Source: Chamaecyparis obtusa (lineage: Eukaryota > Streptophyta > Pinopsida > Cupressales > Cupressaceae). From it: a stretch of DNA of 64,000 nt. Below the pieces are notes generated by a model, which searched no databases, was not told the DNA's origin, and was given only the letters and a program-made list of their open reading frames with translations. Where the stretch lies: NCBI GenBank assembly GCA_027943335.1, contig BSBK01003562.1, positions 319,501 through 383,500 of the forward strand, written 5' to 3'. Made by a program: the position numbers and the translations under genes. This document shows, in pieces, positions 1-11,770 of this stretch. Numbering within the stretch: the stretch's first letter is position 1; each line of letters starts with the position of its first letter.

Positions 1-1471
1 CATCTGCTTGAAATCCTGAACATATTGCTCTAGTGACTCTAACCATTGTAGTCCCAATATGGCATCCACATTGCTTAGTCCAAGCACATAAAAGTCCCCT
101 ATCAATGTGTAATCTCCAATCTGTATATTCACCTGTGGCGCTACTCAGTCGCAACTCAGTGGGAAACCATCTTCAACTATAACACTGAATCCAAGAAACT
201 CCTCAACCCGAAGTCCACGTTTAATCACTAGTCCCTCATTAATAAAATTATGCGTAGCTCCACTGTCCACTAAACATACCATTCATTGTCCCTTAAGGAC
301 ACCTTTCAGCCAGAAAGGATGGCTGCAAGGTACTCCGGATAAAGTAGCAATGTGTGGAGTCTCTCTAACTATAGTATCCTCCGATTCTATTTACTGGGGT
401 TGATTCTCCTATGCAACATCCTCATCACTAGTATCCTCACCATCAGAATGGACCTCAATCAAATACACCTTTCCATTGCCAAGGCAACGATGACCCGATT
501 CCCACGCCTCCTTGCAAGAGAAGCATAATTTTCTCCTTCTCAGTTCATTTCTTGATTCTTGTTCAATTTTGAAAGGTAGGTTCTTTTGCTGATTGAAACT
601 TGTGTTCATTTGTTGATTAAAACCTTTCTTATCAAATTTCCATAGGCTGAAACCTTTCTTTGTGGCTGATTAGAGGGTGTGACCTCTAAGTCAAGGGCTA
701 ACCCAATAGCAGCATCTAGTGAACTAGGCCTATGAGCCTTAACCAAACCTTTCAACTTGTCACTTAAGCCTTCTACAAAAAGCATCGTGACTCTTTTCTA
801 TGACATCAAGAACCATTACAAAACTTTTTTGGAACTCACTAATGTAAGTCTCCACATATCCTACCTGCTTAAGTTGGGCCAATTCCCCGTAGTAGACTTT
901 TGTCTATATCTTTTTTGTCAAAACGATTAATCAGCCTTTTCACAAATTCCTCATATGAATGTATCATGGCATGGTCCTAGGAAACTAGTCCATGATGCCA
1001 CTAGTCATATGCTACTCCTTCCAAGTTCATGGTAGCAAAGTGTATTTCCTTTTCCTCTTCAACGGGCTTAAGTGCCAAGAATGTGTCTAGCTTGTGAACT
1101 CATGACCTTGCTGATATCTGCTTGGTTCAATTAAAGGTTGGTAGAGAAATTTTATTCAAAGCATCCTTATATTCCAGAGGCTGAGTGCCCTACCTAAGTT
1201 GCCCTCTAGGTCTCCTGTCTTTGCCTTTCCGAACGGTTTCTAACCTCGTCCTTACGCTAGTTCATGAACTGATTTAAGTTAATTAGCTGTCTTACATCAG
1301 TTGGAAGGTGATGTATTCAGCACGGGCTTCTAGAATATCATCTATGATGTGGGTCTTTGCTTCCTCTTCCTCCAAAATTATTTCTCTTTCAATTTGACGA
1401 GGTAAAAAGGTGGGACGTAACAGCTGATCAGACCTTGTTGTCCTCACAACATCAGAAGTTGCTTTGTCTTG
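1..1471 (-). pseudogene. Ty3/gypsy gag (C-terminal part) and protease, broken
   Basis: Minus-strand translation gives a retrotransposon gag capsid segment around 850-1060, including the motif YDWWHHGLV followed by a conserved EEFVKRLINRFD stretch. A CCHC zinc knuckle (Cys-x2-Cys, then Gly-His and Cys) lies near 485-528, and a pepsin-type protease site VDSGATHNFI near 240-273. After the protease site, the flap and a C-terminal segment containing DAILGLQWL are readable down to about base 5, with one in-frame stop near 150. Gag has several stops and shifts of frame, so this is a pseudogene. In the family, gag forms the virus-like particle and the protease cuts the polyprotein. It continues from 5601-5898 across the inserted solo LTR. 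Confidence 0.85.
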
Positions 1472-1476
1472 GTTCC
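1472..1476. repeat. Target site duplication, left copy (GTTCC)
   Basis: The pentamer GTTCC occurs directly before the LTR start at 1477 and again at 5596-5600 directly after the LTR end. Five bases is the usual duplication length for gypsy integrases. This proves that the block between them is one insertion event. Confidence 0.8.
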
Positions 1477-2055
1477 TACTGTGAAGTTTTCACACCATCA
1501 CCCCATTGCAAATGGAGACCCCCTCTTTTAGCTTGTAGTTGTTAGGTTAGTTAGGTTTTTGCAGTAAGTTTGGCAATTCGGAGCTTTAAGAGACTGAGGG
1601 GCGGTATATAAATTAGGTGGCCAAGTTGCAATCTTAAGTAAAAACGTTGAAATTGAAGTCTTTTGGGTCAAGTTATAGTGGGTTGAACATAAAATCCTAA
1701 GTGTATTTAAAATATGGCTAGTCAATTAGTCCAAAATTTAATATAAATGCATATTCCATGCATAAGGGCTTAAAAAGCCTTATCGAAATTGATTTTCCAC
1801 ACTTAAAATTGCCAAAAATCCTAAGGAAAATAAATTTTTCTTTATAAAAATACACTGAAATCCAGACTTATAATGAAATTCCCTACTTATTCGATCAAAA
1901 TCCGGACTTATAATGAATTTAATTGGCCTTTTCCTAAAAGATTTATAAGTGTTGAAGGCAAAATCCAAACATACTATGAATTTCCACCAATCTAGGTAGC
2001 TTTTTTCTGAAATTTTTTCGAAGCCTGGAAGTTTTCCAGATAGGGGTTGTTCGAA

Positions 2056-2335
2056 CTTTTTTCTAAGTGTAGAAATTGTCCACACATGGACGTTTTTTCC
2101 TTGAGTGCAATAATGGAGGGCGGGAAATTTTTCTAAGTGTTGAGACTAGCCGACCATGGCTCATTTTTCCCTCAAGGGTTGTAATGAAGTGAAGTTTTTT
2201 TTCTAAGTATGGGAACCATCCAAGCAAGGATCGATTTTCCCCTTAAGGGCAAGCAAGTTTGAATTTTTTTTTAAGTATGGAAATAAGTTTATCCATACCC
2301 TAGTCGATTTTCCCCACTTTGGAAGGATGCAATTT
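2056..2335 (+). repeat. Degenerate tandem repeat, about 70-bp unit, 4 copies
   Basis: Four units begin with a T-run followed by CTAAGTGT or TAAGTATGG near 2056, 2130, 2197 and 2264. Each then has a segment ending in CGATTTTCCCC or CATTTTTCCC. The repeat lies inside the giant solo LTR and helps explain its length. Confidence 0.6.
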
Positions 2336-2876
2336 AAGTGTGGATGATGTGTTTGGAGGGAGAAATGTGGACTTCATCAAATTTTTGGGAGTCCATACTT
2401 GGGTCATTTTTCCCTATTTTGGCCTTTTTTATTAATAAATAATGAGAAATAAATTAAGTAAAATGAGAGGCTTCTAGAAGGGTATTAAACTTTTATTCCA
2501 CATTGCTTGTGGGAGGTAAATCAACAAGCCAAACTCCTTTAAAAGACTTGCAGCTCCAAACTAAGACCATGAAGAACTATGAAGGACAAAAGCAAAGTGG
2601 CTAGAATTTGAAGCAAGAGGCCAAGTAAGAAATCGATCCAGCTATGAGTGATTGGAGGTTGAGTGAAGGCGGGAATTTTCCATTGAAGGTCTGATATTTT
2701 TGTGACTGAGATCATTGTGCTTGAGGTAAGTGGTATGCAGATCCAAATCTGAAGCAATCCTTCCTTAGAAATCGATTTTGTTGCCAAGATTATCAAGTTT
2801 TCTCCAACTTCCTATACCTTCCATCAATGATTGCAAGTCTGAAAGTAATGTTTTCTGAGGTTTTTGGAGAACATTG

Positions 2877-3475
2877 GCAGTCTGATTTAAATTTGTTGCA
2901 GGCTTTATGATGGCATTTTGAGGTCCATCTCAAACCATTTAAAAGTCTGAAAACCTTAAGTTGCAGGCCCAAAGTCTGAAAATTCCCAGACGGCGATTTT
3001 TAAAAAATTCATTAAAAAATAATCTAAGGCCCAAAGCCTTCAAGCCTTGTTCCCAAACTAATTCCTACCACTTTGCGCACCTTTTGCAGCCATCAGAGGG
3101 CTAAATCCAAGGCATTTGCAGGTTCAAATTCGAGTTTGCTTCAGAACTGGGCGATTTTTAAAAAAAAATTCATAGAAAATAATTTTGTGAGTAGATCTGC
3201 CCAAGCGTACTTGCTGAGTCTTCCCTTGCCAAGTACTGATCATTTGCAATTGTTCCAGACATTGGAGGGCTGCAGTAAGGAAGTTGAAAACAAAGCCTGA
3301 GGACCATGTCCAAAATTGATATTTTTTCACTTTTAAATATGGGTTTGTTTTGTGATAGCAGTCTGATTTAAATTTGTTGCAAGCTTTATGATGGCATCTT
3401 TAGGCTCGTCTAAAACAATTTAAAAGTCTGAAAACCTTCAGTTGTAGACCCAGTTCTGCAGATACCAAGAGCAGG
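2877..3475 (+). repeat. Segment duplicated within the giant LTR (spacing 481 bp)
   Basis: About 110 bases starting GCAGTCTGATTTAAATTTG at 2877 recur at 3358, including the phrase AAAAGTCTGAAAACCTT. The copies differ at scattered sites, so the duplication is old. A shorter module, GCGATTTTTAAAAAA, recurs near 2993, 3150 and 3475. Confidence 0.7.
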
Positions 3476-5040
3476 GGCGATTTTTAAGAAAATCCCCATA
3501 ATTCATCCTTTCATCCAATCACAAAAGAAGTTGTTGCTGAGTCATTGGGGGGTTATTTTGCATCTAAATCATCAGGTTTGAGGATTTAATTCATCCAGAG
3601 GGAGGTAGTTGCAGGTGTGCCCTCAGACAATCTGAGTTGGCCTTAATGGTAAAGTTAGATTTTGGGCATGACTGGTTCATGATTTTAATCCATAGTCTAC
3701 ATTTAAATCCATGGATCATGATGGTGGAGATTGATGAGTTGTTAGGACCAATCTCTAGTTAATTTTCAGACTTATCCACAGACTTTCCTCAGAAAATCAG
3801 AATTCAACAGGGTCTGATTTTATTATTTTTGGGCTCAATGTTGATCATTTTTGTTGTCCTAGGATTCTAATCCGAGTGCCTATACTATTTATGATCTTCT
3901 TTGGATAGAATTTTTTATTCATTGCATCGAATTTAAGGACTAATTCAAGGATTTAAAAGTCTGAAATTTATTATTTTGTTTTAAGTCCTTTAAACCCATA
4001 CTGACTTCGAGCTTTGTACTAGGAATCATGTCTGAATCAAAGGCGGGGATTATTGCAAGGAAGTGAACAAAAGAAGGCAGAAGACAAGTTCAAGCTCAAG
4101 GCCAAGGATAGCAATGAAGGAGGACTAGTCTAAAGTGATCGAGTTCAAAGGACAACAGTTCAAGATAATGCACTTCAAAGCTGGGACAAAGGAAAGAAAA
4201 TTCAAGGATCGAGGTGAAAGAATTATCTCAAGGTCAAACTTTCATCAAGTAAGGACATGGGACAAGTCTGAATTTAAAGGAGTCTATGGATAAGTTCAAG
4301 GATTCAATTCATGGACATTCATGTGTCCCTATGTAAGTCAGCTTTACACTTGATTAAATACTTGAGGAATAAGAACTAACTTAGAAAGAGATCATCTTGT
4401 TCCTATTAACATTAATTTTCCATAAGGATCAAGCAAGTACACCAAGGAATGTTTGAGGATGATTCTAACACCAAAGTTAGCATTGGAACATGGGCAAGGA
4501 CATAAGGACAAGTCTGAGGTTGAGAGTAAGGAAGAATTCAAGGACAAGATTCCCATCAAGGGAGTGATCTTGATGATGATCGGGTCATATAAGGAAATGG
4601 ATTGAGGAAGATTTAATATGTCAAGGAAGATGTTAATGTGTTCAAGGGATTGCGACATGGATCACATCCGAAGAAGAAGAAGACAAAGAAAAATTTCAAA
4701 CAATGAAAGTGGAAATACAAAAGGTTCAAGTATTACAAAGTCAAGACATCCAAGAGAAGAAGTCCAAGAACAATGAAGAATTCCAAGGATAAGGAAGTGG
4801 AATTAAGATAAAGATTGCAAGAGAAAAGAGGCATACATGTTCATGACGATGAGTTCTATGATGACTAGGTGGATTCTTTGCTTCCTATTGGTCCTCAAGC
4901 CTTTGAATTTTCTCATTGGCTAATTTTGTGATGCTTTATTTCTATTAGCTATTTTTTATTGCTCTAATTAGGGTTTGTAATGGATTAATCTAGGCCATTG
5001 ATTTCAAATCAATCTTGGTCATTCATTGTAATTGGGGCTC

Positions 5041-5050
5041 CTATATAAAC
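5041..5050 (+). promoter_or_regulatory. Putative TATA box of solo LTR copy 1
   Basis: CTATATAAAC is followed by a C-rich leader ending in CTCATTTGTAAA. Copy 2 has CTATAAAAG at 35329, with CTCATTTGTAAA downstream at the same spacing. The shared arrangement suggests the transcription start of the retrotransposon family. Confidence 0.5.
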
Positions 5051-5595
5051 CCCACCCCTCTCATTTGTAAAACAAGACTTGTTGGAGAATTGTTGCTAAG
5101 ATAATGCCAAATTTGCTCTACTTTTCATTGTTGTGTCTTGCATGGTGAATTGTTGTGATCAAGTTTGAATTATTGCATGGTGATCCACATTCCTAAAGCT
5201 ACACCTAGTAGAGTCCAAGTCCATCCATACTTCCTTGCATTCATAAGTAGAAATAGTAGTAGGAATGAGAAGTTTAAGTTTAAGTTGAGAAGTTAAAAGT
5301 TGGAAAATCAAACCATATTTTCATTGCACATTGTGAAACAAAATCTTTAGAAGTGCATTGTTGACAAGTTTTGAATGAACTAGCATAAGTCCCCTTAAGT
5401 GATAACCAACAATCACATCATTTCAACTGAGCGTCCACAATAGAAGGAACCTTGAAGTCATTTCATGATCTTACTTTGCAAGCTTAGCATGAGAGATGAT
5501 CTTATATCAAGAGAGGATTGAATATTTAGTGTTTCATCCTGAAACATTGAGTGTTTGATTCCATTTGTTGGAGTGGAACAAAACACACATCAACT

Positions 5596-5898
5596 GTTCC
5601 CATGCCCGACTTCACTCTTGTTGTGTTCACTACTAGACCTTTTTTGTCTTGTACGATCAACTCACAATTGACCCATAGTTGTGATCATTGAATCTTGAAA
5701 TTGTTGCATCATTTGTTGTTGTTGTTGGGCAAAAACTACCAGGAAATCATTGAGTTGATTATTCATATCACTAGGTGGGCTTTCTTGTCTTCTTTCTCCC
5801 ATCATTGTTTCAACTAGGTTGCTTCCAACTCCTTCCACTTGCTGTCCAGACCAACTTCTTGTGTTATACATATGTGGTTCAAACCCTCTAGAGTGCAT
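5596..5898 (-). pseudogene. Ty3/gypsy gag, N-terminal part
   Basis: The minus-strand frame starts at ATG 5898-5896 and stays open for 78 codons before a stop. It is rich in Gln near its end (a run of five), a common feature of gypsy gag N-termini. It starts about 130 bases downstream of the primer binding site. Its continuation lies at 1471 and below, on the other side of the inserted solo LTR. Bases 5596-5600 are the right copy of the GTTCC duplication. Confidence 0.6.
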
Positions 5899-6026
5899 AG
5901 AACCACTTTAATTTGACATGCATTTGATTAGGAGTAACACGCAATCATAATTTCGTACATGCAACCACTCAGATCGATCCCAAACTGACATGCACAAGGA
6001 ATACCACACAAGCTGGCAAGAAAAGT

Positions 6027-6039
6027 GGCTCTGATACCG
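6027..6039 (-). other. Primer binding site (initiator Met tRNA type)
   Basis: The minus strand reads CGGTATCAGAGCC one base after the LTR end at 6041. The canonical plant sequence is TGGTATCAGAGC, complementary to the 3' end of initiator methionine tRNA. The first base is changed from T to C. Its position fixes the element's direction and the LTR's inner edge. Confidence 0.8.
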
Positions 6040-6040
6040 A

Positions 6041-6996
6041 TGAAATATTCTAACTACGCATTTCTCAATAGATTTTTGCGATTTGATTTAATTGATTGCA
6101 ATCCTTTGTTTTTGAACATAACCATTGAAAGCAAATGATTCTAAGTATTGAATACTCAATGAAAATACAAGGCAGACTCCTTATTTACATGATTTGAATT
6201 CAAATAAAACACTGCAATAGTCTGACCTAATTAATAACTGAGTTTTTAGCAAAGATGAATACAAACATGCTGTGGTAGCTAAACAACTCTGAAAGCAAGC
6301 CACCAAAGATTACTTTAATTGCTGCGACCAAGGAACTGATTGATTGTTCACTGTACAACGTTATCCCCACTGCTTGACTCAGAGGCTGTGATTTTTCTTA
6401 TTAATAACTGTAATTATGAAAATGTAGTTCGAGTCTCAAACCCTTGGTGTGAAACTCCAGCTGGCAATTGCTGAATTAGATGGATTTGGTGTCTGGACTT
6501 GAAGACTATGCTGGTGTGTTCAAAACGGAAACTGATCCGTCCATGAGAGGCTTGGGATTTTGTCCAAGCTTGAGCTTCCAGGGGCTATGTCCTGAAAAGC
6601 AAAGTAGTTCAATTTCTTGCAGATGAAATCCAATATCAAAAGATGAATGAATTAATCTTTCTTTCCCCTCGAACTCCTTATAAATTGCCCTTTTCCTTAA
6701 AAGCTGCAACCCTCTCAAAAAATCCATGATTTTAGGTGACCTTAATATTAACATCAATTATTAGAGAACCCACCATGAAGATACCGCCTAGTAATAAAAA
6801 AAAATTGAACTTAAAGTGGCCCCCTCTTTAGTTCATAACGAATAATTAAATATATTGCAGATAAACTTTATCTTATTGAGCTAATATTTAATTATTCACT
6901 TATTCCCTTATTATTTAATTAAATTTCTAGCCTCAAGGAATGAAAAAGGCTAGATATTTCTTCTCTGCTAACCATCACTCAGAATGGGACATTACA
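6041..6996 (-). mobile_element. 5' LTR of the decayed gypsy element
   Basis: On the minus strand the LTR starts TGTAATGTCCCATTCTGAG (ending at 6996) and ends AGAATATTTCA at 6041, directly followed by the primer binding site. The length is 956 bp. It has the TG...CA termini expected of LTRs. No coding sequence is evident, and the 83-codon open frame inside it is treated as chance. Confidence 0.75.
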
Positions 6997-7034
6997 TGTT
7001 CACTGTTAATTTTGATTCAGCTTCATCACTTGCA

Positions 7035-7125
7035 CTTAGATGATCCTCTTGCTTGCAATCCAGTGATCTTTTAAGAATGAATACTACTGTTTTCTTGTTT
7101 GTGATGAGAGATTTTGATTTGAAGT
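7035..7125 (+). repeat. Dispersed repeat R, copy 1
   Basis: The block contains GATCTTTTAAGAATGAATAC and flanking similarity that recurs at 11553-11640. Both copies sit just outside the right end of an LTR that starts TGTAATG(T/A)CCC on the minus strand. Either both LTRs hit the same older repeat, or a common ancestral segment was duplicated. Confidence 0.6.
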
Positions 7126-7440
7126 TAAACGAAGATTGGACCATAGAATATTTTTATCATTTACTATTAATAACAGATATGCAGGAAAAGTGAAGAATAC
7201 ACCAACAGAAGTAAATACAGAGAAAAGAACTCAAGCTTATTATTTATAACTGGACAATACAAATATATAGACTCAACTGACCTCAAAAAAATCCTATAAA
7301 TATGCTAATATAAATGACAACAAACTAAAAATATTGCCATGTAAAACTGATTGACACTCAACTGGAGACTCATAACAGCTAACAAAAACAGATCTACAAC
7401 TTCTATTTGATTCAGATTCAAACTCTTAACTGTTCGGGCA

Positions 7441-8340
7441 TTATATTCCAACATTTATGACCTCACTCATTGAATTTAAGATCACTTTCATTCTGTTTCT
7501 GAATGGTTTTTCATCATGCTTAAATCTGATTTTTATATTATAATAGAAATTATAAGGACAAGTCTTGGGAGTTCTGCCTCCATCTATGCCCATAAGCTTT
7601 CCAACTCCACCTTGATATTCTCCATTGAGAATCTTTATCTTATATGCTTTCTTGACCCAGATATCCCCAGTTTGATTTATCTGTGAAAATTTAACCATTG
7701 CCAGAAAGACCCCATTGACACTTTTGCTCATTTCATCTATAGAATATTTCTAACAACGGCAATTACTGGATCTTCTAAAGTTACCATTATATTTGCAACT
7801 AAGCCACCATTTTCCAGGTGATGATGGTTATGAATGAAAACAATGCCTCTATTCCCATGCTCTTTCGAGCCCTTAAATGATCCTTCAAGAATTCTAATGG
7901 CATCTTTGAGATAGGCTGTATTCATGTATTGAGTTTGTACTTTAAAATTCCTGTCTAAAGTTTCTTTAGAATATCTTTCAATTTACCAACGAAAAGTTCT
8001 GACCACTTTGGAGTCTGGAACACCCTTCAAAACCTGAAGCCTTTAGCGCTCAACACTTAGAATTACACCAAAAAATGTGTGATCCAGTTGCACAAAATCA
8101 TGTAATTCATGATATCCTAATTTAGTAACCCATGAAGCTATATCACAGCTTTCAACAAAATTATCAACAAGTATGAGAAAATCTTCTTTGATAGTATCAA
8201 AAACATCATGAGAACAGGATTTTCCATTTCAACAACCATGCTACTAGCCCCCTAATGATTGCAATTCACGTGATCACCAACTTTGAAAAATTTGTAGAGC
8301 TCATTCTCTTGGAAGGTCTAAGTACACAGTAAACTCTTCT
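7441..8340 (-). pseudogene. SPT5-like transcription elongation factor fragment
   Basis: Minus-strand translation, with frame changes and several stops, gives recognisable SPT5 pieces in order. These are a KOW start VGDHVN near 8280 and a segment containing ESCDIASWVTKLGYHELHD near 8140-8080. Next comes QVLKGVPDSKVV near 8040-7990, then a second KOW-like block with FIHNHHHLENGG around 7840-7800. A further KOW-like stretch (KAYKIKILNGEYQGG) lies near 7640-7600. SPT5 with SPT4 controls RNA polymerase elongation; plants also have an SPT5-like relative in RNA-directed DNA methylation. Only the middle of the protein is present, and it is disrupted throughout. No introns are obvious, so it may be a processed copy or one captured by an element. 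The SPT5 match is clear; the final 290 bases are less certain. Confidence 0.65.
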
Positions 8341-10532
8341 CTTGAGATTTGCTGTGGACATCATCATCCTCTATTTTCTCCACCCATCCCATTTAGGTTT
8401 TTGGGTTTCCTTGAATAATTGAAAACTGAATTACCCTTAATGAAATGATCTTTTCTTTTGATTGGCCAGTACTGTTAACAAGCCAGCTCCATCAGTAGTT
8501 GCATCAAATCTAGGCTTTGCAAATTTTGAAGCTTATAAACTGTTGGTTAACAAATTTGTTTTTATAAAATTAATTGAACGTTAACTCCATTTACCCACAA
8601 AAATAAAAACAAATCCCATGAACAGTTCAAGAGATCACCATTGCATTGGTGATCTTCCTCTGCATTTTGAGAGCGGCAGCTCCCTCGTATGATACAATTT
8701 GATATTCTGGGGTATGCTTTAAACTAGAAAGCAGAAAAAACGAACTGAGACTAGTACATAGCTATGCCACATATGCAATTAAAATTTTCGTGTAAAGAGA
8801 ACAAATAAGAAAACACACAGATCATCCCCTAAGAACTCGCAAGCAATAACCAGGAGGATAAACAGCAATTTACCTCAAAGTAATATGGACAAATTAAGAT
8901 TCACAGATTCCGTAATGAACATATTTATAGTCTGATCATAACAAAGAGAAACACCAAAGAGTAATTACAAAGACACACGGGACATTGACAAACTAAAGGA
9001 AATGAAAATGGACACACAGATTCAAAGACATCTCCTTTATTTCTTTGATGAAAACTCAGCCTCCCTGTACAAAAGATTATGTTTTGAAAGAAACCATATT
9101 GCTGCTCCCCTCCTGAAACATAAGAAGCCCTTTTTCTGATCGACCTGCATCCACATTTCACATCATGAGAGGGATCAGAAATATCTACGTCTGATATTAT
9201 TCAATTAGATATTTATAGATCTACCCCATAGACCTTTCAGTTCTGTAACTGCTTCTTGTAACTGTTTCTTTTTCTGGGATTTTTCATAAAGTTTTACAAG
9301 ACAAATTTCAAAGTGACCCCCAAGCACACTCTTCAACTCAATAATGAGTTAAAACATTTGAAATGAACTTCATAATAAAATCACGTGTTCCAGCATAAGA
9401 ATGACAGGTAAATGGCTGTCAGGGCATTGCATTGGATGATCTAATCTGAAGATGATTTTCCAAGAAACAAGCATAAGAAATAAAACATTTCTCGTTGAAC
9501 AACCTCCCCAGTTCCTGTCGTATAAAGCATCCTTGTATAGGAAAATTATTACCCCTTTATCTCATATACATCCATCTTCTCAGAAATCTTACTGAACCTT
9601 GCATTCAAATTAGTATAATCGTCATTGATGTCTAATGCTGAAAATATGTCCCCATCAGAAAAGAATTATCTAACTCAGCTAAATCAATTTCAGGTGTTTT
9701 TGTTTCTTCATAATCTCAATGTTTTTCATCCTATTCCTCTTTATAGCTTCTTAAATATTCCAACCGCGCATGAAAGCTAACTATCCCAACATTGATACCA
9801 GTTGCCGCCATTCTACAACCCCTTTATCAACATTGATTAAATCATTGCCATTAATAGCTGTTGCATATGCAACAAAGGGTTTTCTTACATCCCCAAGTGG
9901 GAAATCATCTTCTGGGTTTTGCTTTTGTTCTCTTGAGATAATATTCGTATTACAGGACATTGCATGATCCATCTCATATTCTTTTTCCTCTTAAATGCCA
10001 TCTTGGGTGGCTAATGATATTTCTACCTGCTCTGTTTTTGAGTGAACGTATAATGAACTTTGACAATGCCTATCATTTGTATCATGCATGCTCTTCCAGA
10101 TTTCCATCCATTAAATTCTGAAGACATATTTCCCTCACAGGTGAAATCAAAGTTGTTGGAATTGTCACTGTCAGGTCCCAGTAATGATGTATCTAGTTTT
10201 AAAATTTTCCAGGGGGTCAAAATTGTAAATAACATCAATGTTGTTGGATATTCTGGGAATTAATAAATTTCATGGAAATAGTTTTGTTAGTTGTAGACAT
10301 ATCCATCTTTGCACATCACACCTCAATGGACTCAAATACATCTCCAGCAACTCACCTAATTTCAATAGCTACACTATCACTTCCCTCTAATTGCTTTATT
10401 AAAAAGATGGGACGTCTTTTGATTCACTCAGACAAATTGCTCTATACTGACATGATCCACCTTTATGAGATGCACTGCGATCTCCACTTTGGGATCGATC
10501 TAAATTTTGCCCACTATACTTGTAGGATATAA
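8341..10532. other. No confident gene; scattered coding-like scraps
   Basis: I see no intact gene or element here. On the minus strand, short coding-like stretches appear near 9590-9660 (acidic) and 9780-9972, with PEDDFPLGDVRKPFVAYA. They could be further remnants of the neighbouring SPT5-like fragment or of another gene, but I do not recognise them. The 78-codon frame at 8925-9161 has no recognisable feature. Confidence 0.4.
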
Positions 10533-11446
10533 TATTGTTGCAGGTTATGTATTTTCAGTCTGCTGTGGTAATTTGGACAGATTCGATTTGGTGTTGTTTC
10601 CCTCGTTGAATGCTGAATGCTGCTCTCTTTGATGAGTGCTATGGCTGAATGGTTTGATCTGTATTTGATTGTTGAAGATTCTTTGCTCTCTTATGAGGAT
10701 CGTTGTTAATTGTATTGAATTTCTTGATTGATTGATATCTTTGAACTGCTCTTCCCCTAATGAGCACCCCTGCTAATTGAATTGCCTTCCTTGATGATGT
10801 TTAAAGGAAAGATACCACTTCATACTTGTTGTTCTATTCTTCTCTAAGTCTGTCTTTGACCTGCTTTTATTTATAATCTCCCTTCAATGCTTGGAATGAA
10901 TTCTCATTTATACCTTATTGGTGGAAGGGTCACCACCTTTCATAAGAGTTGAGTCACCACTTTTCACTATTGCCTTTGAGAATAATATATTACTCCCCAA
11001 ATTGATCTCCCTTTTTTATCTCCTCAAATGAAACCTTCTCTCCTTTGTATCTTCCAATGTGAGGGAGAGTTACACCTCTTCATCATGGTCACAACCTTTT
11101 ACAATTATCACCCTTCGAAAGGGTCACAACCTTTCATCATTGATGCCTCTTTGAAAGAGTCACTTCCTTATCTTCTTCCCATTCTTTTCTTCTTCCATTA
11201 ATGCTTCCTTAATTCCTATGCTCCATTCTTTCTTGCTCCATATATCCCCTTTCAAATGAAGTTCTCCTCTCTCCCTTTTACATTTCATGTTTTAGGGAGT
11301 CGCAACTTTTCATCTTATGTCTTTTGACCATCCGCTAGAATTAGCTAAATATTCATTATGTTAAATTTTGTTTTTATTCTTTCATCTTTTAACTTTATTA
11401 TTATTGTTTATTATTAAATTCTATTTCAAAAAAAAGGGTCATTACA
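10533..11446 (-). mobile_element. LTR-like block, minus orientation
   Basis: The right end reads on the minus strand as TGTAATGACCC, matching the style of the LTR starting at 6996. Downstream on the minus strand a TATA-like TTATAAATAAAAGC lies near 10865-10885, as expected of an LTR promoter. The left end is not certain: no primer site or target duplication is visible near 10533. It is probably a solo or truncated gypsy LTR. The plus strand contains several TCACCTTTCAT-like repeats (near 10930, 11085 and 11125), giving it a locally repetitive look. Confidence 0.5.
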
Positions 11447-11552
11447 TGCATCTACTTTCCAATCTTCCAACTCCTCTAACCCCTTCAACCCTTTAATGTA
11501 CTCTTCTTTTATTTATGCACTTCTCTTAATGGACCAAAACCACCATTCATCA

Positions 11553-11640
11553 AATCATCTTGCTTTCCATCCAATGATCTTTTAAGAATGAATACTAATG
11601 CTTTGTCACGTGGGTGGTTAGAGATTCTAATTGAAAAGTT
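11553..11640 (+). repeat. Dispersed repeat R, copy 2
   Basis: This copy contains GATCTTTTAAGAATGAATAC, identical over 20 bases to copy 1 at 7035-7125, with weaker similarity around it. It follows the LTR-like block at 10533-11446. Confidence 0.6.
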
Positions 11641-11770
11641 TCATAGCTGCATTTGAAATTAAAGGAGGATGGGAATGCATTTGAAAAGTTTTATTGAAAA
11701 ATTGTAGCTTTATGAGACAATTTGAGTACCTGGAATGGAGGTGAAGCCCTTGAACTCCTAACAAGCTTAC

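Larger units (their letters stand above)
1477..5595 (+). mobile_element. Giant solo LTR, family A copy 1 (4.1 kb)
   Basis: The block is flanked by GTTCC on both sides. It begins TACTGTGAAGTTTTCACACC and ends ACACATCAAC then T. The second copy at 32765 begins TGGTGTGAGGTTTTCACACC and ends CATCAACA, so the canonical TG and CA ends have mutated here. Shared blocks along the length (the first 45 bases, the promoter region near 5040, and the last 250 bases) show homology with copy 2. There is no internal region or primer site, so it is a solo LTR left by recombination between two LTRs. A TATA-like sequence near 5041 and a downstream leader indicate plus orientation. At 4119 bp it is far longer than typical plant LTRs. 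It contains no credible ORF. Confidence 0.8.
1..6996 (-). mobile_element. Decayed Ty3/gypsy retrotransposon, 5' half
   Basis: Read on the minus strand, the order is LTR (6041-6996), primer binding site (6027-6039), gag start (5898), gag body with a zinc knuckle, then aspartic protease running off the window edge. This is the normal Ty3/gypsy order, so the rest of pol should lie to the left of base 1. A 4.1 kb solo LTR of another family splits gag at 1472-1600-type coordinates 1477 and 5595. Stops and frameshifts are present in gag and protease, so the element cannot act alone. The zinc knuckle and the protease signature resemble chromovirus-type gypsy elements, but no integrase or chromodomain is in view to assign the clade. 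Confidence 0.85.

Noticed and set aside
8925..9161. Cys-rich minus-strand frame of 78 codons
   Set aside because: Cysteines show no spacing pattern of a known domain, and the frame sits in otherwise non-coding sequence.
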